The notes beneath the pieces were generated by a model. That model was not told the origin of the DNA, made no database searches, and worked only from the letters and a program-made list of their open reading frames with translations. Made by a program: the position numbers and the translations under genes. From Planctomycetota bacterium (GTDB lineage Bacteria; Planctomycetota; UBA1135), in contig JACNJP010000368.1 in NCBI GenBank assembly GCA_014382465.1, positions 1 through 11,024 of the forward strand: a stretch of DNA of 11,024 nt. The letters run 5' to 3'. Positions within the stretch are counted from its first letter, which is position 1, and each line of letters opens with the position of its first letter. Positions 1-5,833 of the stretch are shown here, one piece after another.

Positions 1-638
1 AGCCCCAGGACGACTCGATCCGCGACCACCTCCCCATGGTCGAATTGCTGGCGCGCTTCCTCGGCACCCTGCTCGACACCGACCTGAAGCGGATCGAACA
101 GGCCCGGATCCTGGAGCGCTGCCAGGAGGAGGCGTTGATCGACTCCATGACCGGTCTGTTCAACCGGAAGGGCTGGGATCGGGCCCTGGTCACCGAGGAG
201 TCCCGCGCCAGGCGCTACGGCAGCCCGGCCTGCGTCCTGATCGTCGACCTGGACGACCTCAAGCAGGTGAACGACAGCGCCGGTCACGCCGATGGAGACC
301 AGGTGATCCGCGCCGCCGCCCGCTGCATCCGCGGCCAGCTTCGGGAGAGCGACACCGTGGCGCGGATCGGCGGCGACGAGTACGCGGTCCTCGGCATCGA
401 ATGCGGCGCCCTCGCCGCCGACAACCTGAGCAGGAAGATCAGCGGCGCTCTGTCCGCGCAGGGAATCCAGGCCTCGGTGGGGATGGCCATGAGGGACCCG
501 CGCCGGGGCTTCGCCGCGGCGGTGGCCGATGCCGACCAGGCCATGTACGCCGCCAAGGCCGAGCGCCGGACCCAGCGATCCGGCGAGGCCAGCCCTGTTC
601 CGTCCGGTGAGTTCGAGAGGGCGGATGATGCCGGATGA
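1..638 (+). CDS. GGDEF-domain diguanylate cyclase, 5'-truncated by window edge
   Basis: The protein is predicted to make cyclic di-GMP from two GTP in the cytoplasm. The reading frame is open from base 3 upstream of the first ATG (36), and the residues before and after that ATG look like the last helix of a GAF-type sensor domain. I therefore treat it as a partial gene and not as a start at 36. Numbering from that Met, a linker helix occupies about 1-35 and the GGDEF domain about 36-175. It shows DSMTGLFNR (36-44), the metal-binding region LIVDLDDLKQVND (68-80, Asp71) and the active-site signature as GGDEY (112-116), with Tyr replacing the usual Phe. An inhibitory RxxD site (RESD, 103-106) lies five residues before the signature, as in product-inhibited cyclases. 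The tail after about 175 is low-complexity. The enzyme is probably active, but the sensory input lies outside the window. Confidence 0.88.
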   Translation, partial: PQDDSIRDHLPMVELLARFLGTLLDTDLKRIEQARILERCQEEALIDSMTGLFNRKGWDRALVTEESRARRYGSPACVLIVDLDDLKQVNDSAGHADGDQVIRAAARCIRGQLRESDTVARIGGDEYAVLGIECGALAADNLSRKISGALSAQGIQASVGMAMRDPRRGFAAAVADADQAMYAAKAERRTQRSGEASPVPSGEFERADDAG

Positions 639-688
639 GTCGCGCGACCTGGAGCCGAGACCCGGTGGCTTCGGCCCTCGGGCCGGAC

Positions 689-694
689 TACCAT
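689..694 (+). promoter_or_regulatory. candidate -10 element for the carbonic anhydrase gene
   Basis: TACCAT followed by CC sits 28 bases before the ATG at 723. The spacing resembles that of the -10-like boxes before the peptidase and glycosyltransferase genes. No recognisable -35 is seen. The 84-base gap after the GGDEF gene (639-722) holds nothing else beyond GC-rich partial palindromes. Read-through from the GGDEF gene is an alternative. Confidence 0.25.
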
Positions 695-703
695 CCGGGG
701 ACC

Positions 704-708
704 GGAGG
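704..708 (+). promoter_or_regulatory. ribosome binding site GGAGG for carbonic anhydrase
   Basis: GGAGG lies 14 bases before the ATG at 723, which is longer than usual. No in-frame start codon lies closer to it, so it still supports 723. An ATG immediately after it (709) opens only a five-codon frame that ends at a TGA overlapping the real start. That could couple translation or simply be chance. Confidence 0.45.
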
Positions 709-722
709 ATGAAGTCGCGTCG

Positions 723-1352
723 ATGATCTCTGCCTTGGAAGCGCTCGAACGGCTGCGCGAGGGGAACCGCCGCTACGTCGCGGACGACCAGGACAGCCGC
801 GCCCTCACCTGCCAGCGGCGGCGCGACCAGCTGCTGGAGGGCCAGGAGCCGATCGCCATCATCCTCGGCTGCTCGGACTCGCGGGCGCCGGCCGAGATCC
901 TGTTCGACCAGGGCCTCGGGGACCTGTTCGTCATCCGCGTCGCCGGCAACATCACCGCCTCCTCGCAGGTCGACAGCGTCGAGTTCGCGGCGGAGCGCTT
1001 CGGCACCCGGCTGGTAGTCGTGCTGGGCCACACCATGTGCGGCGCGGTCCAGGCCACGGTGGCCGAGCTCGAGCGCCCGAGCGACCGCCGGTCGCCGAAC
1101 CTCCGCTCGATCGTCAGCCGGATCCGGCCGTCGGTGCAGGCCCTGCTCGAGACCGAGCTCCGCCACGATCCCGAGGCGCTGGTCCGGCAGGCGATCCGCG
1201 CCAACATCCGCGCCTCGGCCGACCACCTGCGGCACGGCTCGCAGCTCCTGGAGCAGCGGATCCAGGAGGACGGCTTGCTGGTCGTGGGCGCCGAGTACTC
1301 GCTGGAGACGGGGCTGGTCGATTTCTTCGACGGCCTGCCTGAGGGCGGCTGA
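723..1352 (+). CDS. beta-class carbonic anhydrase
   Basis: It catalyses reversible hydration of CO2 to bicarbonate and is probably cytoplasmic, as no signal peptide is seen. The 209-residue length is normal for bacterial beta-class enzymes. The zinc ligands and catalytic dyad are all visible: Cys50, Asp52 and Arg54 in GCSDSRAP, and His103 and Cys106 in LGHTMCGAV. The N-terminus (ALERLREGNRRYV) is the usual arm that packs on the partner subunit, and the C-terminal GAEYSLETGLVDFF is the typical last strand and helix. The intact CxDxR and HxxC motifs argue for an active enzyme, not a degenerate paralogue. The gene follows the GGDEF gene on the same strand after 84 bases and may or may not be co-transcribed with it. 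It ends 43 bases before the convergent methyltransferase gene, and I see no clear terminator in that gap. Confidence 0.95.
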   Translation: MISALEALERLREGNRRYVADDQDSRALTCQRRRDQLLEGQEPIAIILGCSDSRAPAEILFDQGLGDLFVIRVAGNITASSQVDSVEFAAERFGTRLVVVLGHTMCGAVQATVAELERPSDRRSPNLRSIVSRIRPSVQALLETELRHDPEALVRQAIRANIRASADHLRHGSQLLEQRIQEDGLLVVGAEYSLETGLVDFFDGLPEGG

Positions 1353-1395
1353 GCGCCGGGCGGGGCGGGCATCGAGCGCCGCCGCCGGGCTCGGA

Positions 1396-2274
1396 TCAGG
1401 CCACGCCGACGCAGCGCCACGACGGCACCGCGTGCACCGAGTAGCCCTCGTGTCCGGCGAGCTGCTCGCGGAGCTGCGCGAGGACCTGGCGGCACTCCAG
1501 CAGGGTCGGCTCCTGCTCCGACAGCTCGGCGCTGGCGGCGACGACGTCGGCCACCCCGCTGACGCGGTCGAGGAAGGTCTCGGCCGGCTCGGCGTGGGCC
1601 GACTGGGTCATGTGGACCCGGAAGCCGACCTGGTCGAAGCCGGCGGCGCCGAGCAGCGCCGGGAGCTGCGGCCCGAGCTCCGGGTGCGCCGGCTTGCCGA
1701 GCGAGGTGAGGCGCGCGAACAGCGCCGAGAAGGCCCGGTCCAGGCCGGGGAGCGAGCCGTCGAAGCGGAACATCTGCACCCGGTTGTCGGGCTCCACCGC
1801 CACCAGCCGGCCGCCGGGCCGGAGGACGCGGCGGGCCTCGGAGAGGGCGGCCGGGACGTCGTCGATGTGCATCAGGGTCGAGACGCTGAGCACCACCTCG
1901 GCGCAGTCGGCGGCCATCGGCAGGGCCAGCGCCGAGCCGGCGACCACCCGCGCCCGGCCGCCCAGGGGCTGGATCAGCTCGGCGCAGGCGGCGGCGCGGA
2001 CGGGGTCGAGATCGACGCCCAGGTACTGGGCCTCGGGTGCGGCCGGCAGCAAGGTGGTGGCGGCGTGGCCGTAGCCGCAGCCGAGGTCCACCAGGCGGAA
2101 GGGGCCGTCCGGCATGGCGTCGAGCAGCAGGGCGGTGAAGGCGTCGTCCCACCACTCCGCCCGGCCGCGGCGCAGCTCCTGCTCGGTCAGGCCGTCGGGG
2201 CCGCGGCCCTCGCGGGCTTCGGGAGTGGAATTGGAGTCGTTCAGATCGTCCGATGGCATGGCGTTTCCGGTCAT
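1396..2274 (-). CDS. class I SAM-dependent methyltransferase
   Basis: This is a soluble methyltransferase with the Rossmann-type SAM fold of the UbiE/Methyltransf_11 kind; the substrate cannot be told. With a start at 2274 (292 residues), motif I is VDLGCGYGH (62-70). The acidic residue after strand beta2 is in GVDLDP (86-91), a motif II region ends in AEVVLSVSTLMHID (125-138), and the post-motif VLRPGGRLVAVEPD is at 150-163. The C-terminal 110 residues form a family-specific cap. Two starts compete. The ATG at 2274 has no Shine-Dalgarno. The ATG at 2259 has a weak GGAAA six bases upstream, and a CAGAAT -10-like box (2281-2276) would put transcription start just before it. The frame also stays open upstream to 2583, but that part overlaps the divergent glycosyltransferase and is arginine- and serine-rich noise. 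The short divergent spacer suggests shared control with the glycosyltransferase. Confidence 0.88.
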   Translation of the reverse strand: MTGNAMPSDDLNDSNSTPEAREGRGPDGLTEQELRRGRAEWWDDAFTALLLDAMPDGPFRLVDLGCGYGHAATTLLPAAPEAQYLGVDLDPVRAAACAELIQPLGGRARVVAGSALALPMAADCAEVVLSVSTLMHIDDVPAALSEARRVLRPGGRLVAVEPDNRVQMFRFDGSLPGLDRAFSALFARLTSLGKPAHPELGPQLPALLGAAGFDQVGFRVHMTQSAHAEPAETFLDRVSGVADVVAASAELSEQEPTLLECRQVLAQLREQLAGHEGYSVHAVPSWRCVGVA

Positions 2275-2324
2275 GATTCTGCCACAGTGCGGCGGCTCCG
2301 ACCGGGAAAGCTCGCCGCGGCTGG

Positions 2325-2330
2325 TACGAT
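2325..2330 (+). promoter_or_regulatory. candidate -10 element in the methyltransferase/glycosyltransferase divergent spacer
   Basis: TACGAT followed by C sits 29 bases before the glycosyltransferase ATG at 2360. No -35 consensus is visible. The divergent spacer 2275-2359 is only 85 bases, so promoters for both genes must lie within it or overlap coding sequence. Confidence 0.25.
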
Positions 2331-2359
2331 CGGCGAACCGGCCGCGGGGGTGCGACGGC

Positions 2360-3364
2360 ATGGAGACCAAGATCTCGGTCCTGATCGCGGCGCGCGACGC
2401 CGCTCCGACGCTGGCGCTGACCCTGGAGAGCGTGCGGCGCCAGAGCTTCGCCGCCTGGGAGTGCCTGATCGCCGATGACGGCTCCGCCGACGCCACCCGC
2501 GACCTGGCCGCGGATTTCTGCCGGCGCGATCCGCGCTTCCGCCTGCTGCCGCTGCCGGCGCGCGGCGTGGTCGAGGCCCGCAACGCGGCGCTGGCCGAGT
2601 GCCGCGGCGAGTGGATCGCCCTGCTCGACGCCGACGACCTGATGCGCCGCCGCCGGCTGGAGAAGCAGGCGGCGGCGCTGGCGGCCGATCCGCGGCTGGA
2701 CGGCGTCGGCTGCCACGTGCGCTACTTCCCGCGCGCCGCGGCCGGTGAGGGGCGAGGAGAGTACGAGCGCTGGCTCAACGGCTTCCACGACCCCGAGGGC
2801 CTGGCGCTGGAGCGCTTCGTCGAGATGCCGGTCGGCCACCCGACCCTGCTGCTGCGGGCGGAGCTGCTGCGCGAGCACCGCTACCGCCAGATGGGCTGGC
2901 CCGAGGACTGGGACCTGCTGCTGCGCCTGCTCGGCGCCGGCGCGCGAATCGGGGTGGTGGCCGAGCGCCTCCACGCCTGGCGGCTGCGGCCGGACAGCCT
3001 GTCGCGCCGCTCCCCGGCCTACTCCACCGGCTCCTTCATGCGCTGCCGGGCCGCCTTTCTGGCCGAACAGTGGCTCCCGGGCGTCCAGGACTACGTGCTC
3101 TGGGGCTACGGCGGCACCGGCAAGGCGCTGCGCGCGGCGCTGCTCGAGCACGGCAGGATTCCGAGCCACATCGTCGAGATCCACCCCGGCCGGATCGGCA
3201 ACAAGATCCACGGCACCCCGGTGATCGCGCCCGCTGGGCTGCGCGGGCTGCGCGGGCTGCGGGTGGTGGTGTCGGTGGCGGGAGCCCAGGCCCGGCGGAT
3301 CATCCGCGGGGCGATGGAGGATTTTGGGTTGGTGGAAGGGGTGGACTACGTCTTCGCGGCCTGA
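2360..3364 (+). CDS. family 2 glycosyltransferase fused to a C-terminal Rossmann-like domain
   Basis: It is predicted to transfer a sugar from a nucleotide-sugar donor, probably for cell-surface glycan synthesis at the cytoplasmic face. No transmembrane segment is seen. Residues 1 to about 215 are a GT-A fold: ISVLIAARDAAPTL (5-18), IADDGSADAT (37-46), the DxD-type metal site LLDADD (88-93), and EDWDLLLRL (182-190) carrying the likely acceptor-side acidic residues. Residues about 240-334 form a second domain starting VLWGYGGTGKALRAAL (246-261). This is a glycine-rich nucleotide-binding loop after a beta strand, followed by GTPVI and VVVSVAG strands, as in the N-terminal domain of PglD-like sugar acyltransferases and NAD-type folds. 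The ATG at 2360 was chosen because GT2 homology begins immediately there. A weak GGGGG lies about nine bases upstream. The frame is open back to 2114, but that part is antisense to the methyltransferase. Confidence 0.88.
   Translation: METKISVLIAARDAAPTLALTLESVRRQSFAAWECLIADDGSADATRDLAADFCRRDPRFRLLPLPARGVVEARNAALAECRGEWIALLDADDLMRRRRLEKQAAALAADPRLDGVGCHVRYFPRAAAGEGRGEYERWLNGFHDPEGLALERFVEMPVGHPTLLLRAELLREHRYRQMGWPEDWDLLLRLLGAGARIGVVAERLHAWRLRPDSLSRRSPAYSTGSFMRCRAAFLAEQWLPGVQDYVLWGYGGTGKALRAALLEHGRIPSHIVEIHPGRIGNKIHGTPVIAPAGLRGLRGLRVVVSVAGAQARRIIRGAMEDFGLVEGVDYVFAA
3236..3262 (+). repeat. 9-bp tandem repeat, three copies, inside the glycosyltransferase gene
   Basis: The unit GGGCTGCGC occurs at 3236-3244 and 3245-3253, and a third copy ending in G at 3254-3262. 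It encodes three successive Gly-Leu-Arg units (residues 293-301) in the C-terminal domain. It keeps frame, so copy-number slippage would change length by three residues only. Confidence 0.8.
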
Positions 3365-3501
3365 CCCACCTGGAATCCGGCCCCCTTCATTGGCCCTCGG
3401 ATTCTCCGGAATCGCCGGCGGTGAAGGACTTTGCGCCGGCCGCGCCGGCCGAGGCTCGGCAGGAACCGTTTTGTGGCCGTAAGTTGTCTCTTAATAAATA
3501 C
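3365..3501. terminator. convergent intergenic region with candidate hairpins and an AT-rich patch
   Basis: This 137-base gap separates the convergent glycosyltransferase and kinase stops. It holds three weak hairpins: seven-base arms GAATCCG (3373-3379) and CGGATTC (3398-3404); a GCCGGC self-pairing made by two tandem copies of GCGCCGGCC (3433-3450); and GCCGA (3448-3452) with TCGGC (3456-3460), followed eight bases later by TTTT (3469-3472). The last could serve as a terminator on the + strand. Bases 3480-3504 are strikingly AT-rich for this DNA and overlap the kinase stop. None is a textbook hairpin plus T-run. Confidence 0.35.
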
Positions 3502-5721
3502 TTAGGAGTTCTCTGCGGCCACGGATCGGGGCCGGATTCCAAGCGCCGCCTCCACCTCCCCAACCTCCTCCAACGGCTTCCTCGCCGGCGATCCTTCCGG
3601 CGCGTCGCGGGCGGCGGTCTCGGCCGCCGCCGTGGCCTTGCGGAGGGCTTCCTCCGCGTCCTGCCACCGCTCCTGCTTGATCAGCGACCGGCACCGGACC
3701 AGGTAGACGTGGGCCCGGTTGGTCACGTAGGTCAGGTTCTGGGGCTCCTGCTCGGCCAGCCAGTCGGCCTTGGCCAGCGCTTGGTCGATGTAGGGCATGG
3801 CCTCGACGAAGTCGCCGAGGCGGTCAGCGGCCTGTCCGATCTGGTTCAGGCAGGAGAATTCCAGGAAGCGCGGGTGGCGCTTGGCGGGCTCCAGCTCCAC
3901 CATCCGCTCGGCGAAGGGCAGGGCGCTCAGGGCCCAGCTCCGGGCCTCCGCCGTCCGCTCCTGACGCCAGGCCCGCAGCGCGTGAAAGAAGTTGGCCTGG
4001 AACTGCAGGTGAACCACGCTGGGCTGGTCGGGGTCCAGGCGCTCCGCCCGCTCGGCCAGCGGGAACAGCCGCGCGGCGTGCTGCTCGGCCTCCGCGGTCC
4101 GGCCGAGCTCGTCGGCGAGCTCGCTGAGGCGGACCTGGCTCCAGAACAGGTCGTCGAGGATCCCGAGGTCCTCGGGGAGCCGGCCGGCCAGCTCGAGGTG
4201 GATCGCTTCGGCGGCGCGATAGGCCTCCCAGGCCTGCTGCGGCCGGTTCTGGGCCTTCTCGATGTCGCCGAGCTTGACGTGGTTCAGGGCCAGGGCGCGC
4301 TGCCACCTGGCGACCTCCGGTTCGGCCGCCACCAGCTCGCGGTGGATCGCCATCGCCTCCTCCTGGGCGCGCCGCGCCTCCACGAAGCGGCCGACTTCGA
4401 CCAGCAGATCGGCCTTGCGGTCGGTGATCTGGCCCAGCAGGTAGAGCGGCAGCCGCTCGTCGGGGAAGCTGTCGTGGAGCTCGCGGAAGCGCTCCTCGGC
4501 GGTCTCGGTGATCTGCCAGCGCAGCGGTCCGGCGCCGGCCAGCTCGCGCGTGCCGTCCACCCCGAGGTCGAGGATCGGCTCGAAGCTGCTCACCGCCAGG
4601 TTCAGCGCCAGGGTCTTGTCGTTCACGGCCCGGCGGGCCTGGTTGCGCTGCCAAGCGAGCACCCCCGAGGACAGGGCCAGCACCAGGAACAGCGTCGCCA
4701 GCGCCGCGGTCAGCCCCTTGTGGCGCTGCATCGCCTTGCGGACCACGTACCAGCGGCTGTCCGGCCGCGCCAGCACCGGGCGGCCGTCGAGGAAGCGCTG
4801 GACGTCCTCGCGGAGCTGCTCGACCGTGGGGTAGCGGGCGTCCCGGTCCTTGGCCAGCGCCCGCAGCACCACCAGCTCGAGGTCGCGGTCGACGCGCGGC
4901 AGCCTGGACCCGGGGCGGGCCTGGCGCTCGCGGGGCGGGACCACCCGCTCCTCCGCGATCCGCCGCAGCACCTGGGTCAAGGGGCCGTCGGTCTGGTGCG
5001 GCGAGCAGCCGGTCAGCATCTCGTAGAGGATCGCGCCGAGCGAGTAGACGTCGGTGCGGCCGTCGATCTCGCCCGGCAGCCCCTGGGCCTGTTCGGGCGA
5101 GGCGTAGGCCAGGCTGCCGAGGAACTCACCGGTCTGGGTCGGGCGGGCGCCGTCCTCCGGCCGGTCCAAGGCCATGGCGATGCCGAAGTCGACCACCTTC
5201 GGCTCGCCGGCGGCGTCGATGATGATGTTGGCCGGCTTCAGGTCGCGGTGGATGACCTGCCGGCGGTGGGCGTGGGCGACCGCGCCGCACACCTTGAGGA
5301 ACATCTCGAGCGCCTGGCGCAGCGTCGCGAAGGGTCCGCCGGGCCGGCCGTCCGGCAAGCACTGGGACAGCGGCCGGCCGTCGAGCAGCTCCATGGTGAT
5401 GTACGGCCGCCCGTCCTCGGCGCGGCCGCTGTCGTAGAGGCTGACGATGTGCGGGTGGTTCAGGCGCGAGATCAGCTCCATCTCGCTGTCGAAGCGGGCG
5501 GCGTGGCGCTTCGACGTCGACCACGAGGGGTCGAGGACCTTGATGGCGACCCTCCTCCGCGTGGAGCCCTGGATGGCGGTGTAGACGGTGCCCTGGCCGC
5601 CGCAGCCGACCGGGCCGAGCTCGGTGTAGCCGGGGATCACCGGCACGAGCGGATAGCCGAGCCAGCGGGCGGGCTCCCCAGGACGGGGAGGTGGCGTCGG
5701 GTCGGAGAGTAGGTCGTCCAC
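3502..5721 (-). CDS. membrane-anchored Hanks-type Ser/Thr protein kinase with TPR ectodomain
   Basis: It phosphorylates Ser/Thr on cytoplasmic target proteins; the outer part probably senses or scaffolds. The start is taken as GTG 5721 (739 residues), because the kinase domain begins soon after and longer frames run into the divergent peptidase gene. Kinase domain (about 30-310): glycine loop GCGGQGTV (39-46), VAIK with Lys61, Glu80, HRDLKPAN (158-165, catalytic Asp160), DFG (178-180), SPE (208-210) and TDVYSLG with Asp224, all intact. A single transmembrane helix follows at about 336-357. Residues about 364-725 are helical repeats of TPR type (for example VEVGRFVEARRAQEEAMAIH, DIEKAQNRPQQAWEAYRAAE), which in this topology face the periplasm. 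No PASTA domain is present. SD support for the GTG is poor: AGGA lies 14 bases upstream. The kinase assignment is secure, the start moderately so, and the ligand unknown. Confidence 0.9.
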   Translation of the reverse strand: MDDLLSDPTPPPRPGEPARWLGYPLVPVIPGYTELGPVGCGGQGTVYTAIQGSTRRRVAIKVLDPSWSTSKRHAARFDSEMELISRLNHPHIVSLYDSGRAEDGRPYITMELLDGRPLSQCLPDGRPGGPFATLRQALEMFLKVCGAVAHAHRRQVIHRDLKPANIIIDAAGEPKVVDFGIAMALDRPEDGARPTQTGEFLGSLAYASPEQAQGLPGEIDGRTDVYSLGAILYEMLTGCSPHQTDGPLTQVLRRIAEERVVPPRERQARPGSRLPRVDRDLELVVLRALAKDRDARYPTVEQLREDVQRFLDGRPVLARPDSRWYVVRKAMQRHKGLTAALATLFLVLALSSGVLAWQRNQARRAVNDKTLALNLAVSSFEPILDLGVDGTRELAGAGPLRWQITETAEERFRELHDSFPDERLPLYLLGQITDRKADLLVEVGRFVEARRAQEEAMAIHRELVAAEPEVARWQRALALNHVKLGDIEKAQNRPQQAWEAYRAAEAIHLELAGRLPEDLGILDDLFWSQVRLSELADELGRTAEAEQHAARLFPLAERAERLDPDQPSVVHLQFQANFFHALRAWRQERTAEARSWALSALPFAERMVELEPAKRHPRFLEFSCLNQIGQAADRLGDFVEAMPYIDQALAKADWLAEQEPQNLTYVTNRAHVYLVRCRSLIKQERWQDAEEALRKATAAAETAARDAPEGSPARKPLEEVGEVEAALGIRPRSVAAENS

Positions 5722-5802
5722 GGGGAACAGCGAGATCCTGGAAGAGCGGAAGAGGATAGCACCGGGCCTCGCCGGTCGCGGTCGGGCCCGCGCGCTGCCG
5801 CC

Positions 5803-5808
5803 TATAAT
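5803..5808 (+). promoter_or_regulatory. -10 box TATAAT upstream of the S9 peptidase
   Basis: A perfect TATAAT in the context CCTATAATCCGC lies 25 bases before the peptidase ATG, giving a short leader of about 18 bases without a Shine-Dalgarno. No -35 match is seen at 16-18 bases upstream. Nearly the same string recurs before the dihydrolipoyl dehydrogenase gene. The 112-base spacer (5722-5833) must also hold the kinase promoter, for which TATCCT near 5758 on the - strand is only a weak candidate. Confidence 0.5.
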
Positions 5809-5833
5809 CCGCGCGCTGCCGGCCTCAACCACG

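Noticed and set aside
1353..1395. Possible terminator hairpin between the convergent carbonic anhydrase and methyltransferase genes
   Set aside because: Only short GC-rich partial complementarity and no T-run; not distinguishable from background.
2114..2359. N-terminal extension of the glycosyltransferase frame
   Set aside because: The extension is antisense to the methyltransferase N-terminus and Ser/Arg-rich. GT2 homology starts right at the ATG at 2360.
773..3211. Long open frame on the - strand across the carbonic anhydrase, methyltransferase and glycosyltransferase genes
   Set aside because: It is Arg/Ala/Pro/Gly-rich, has no domain pattern and is antisense or out of frame to well-supported genes. 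It is a GC-rich shadow frame.
3070..5712. 880-residue + strand frame opposite the kinase gene
   Set aside because: It is the antisense shadow of the kinase. Its composition is biased to Gly, Leu, Arg, Val and Gln, with no recognisable motif.
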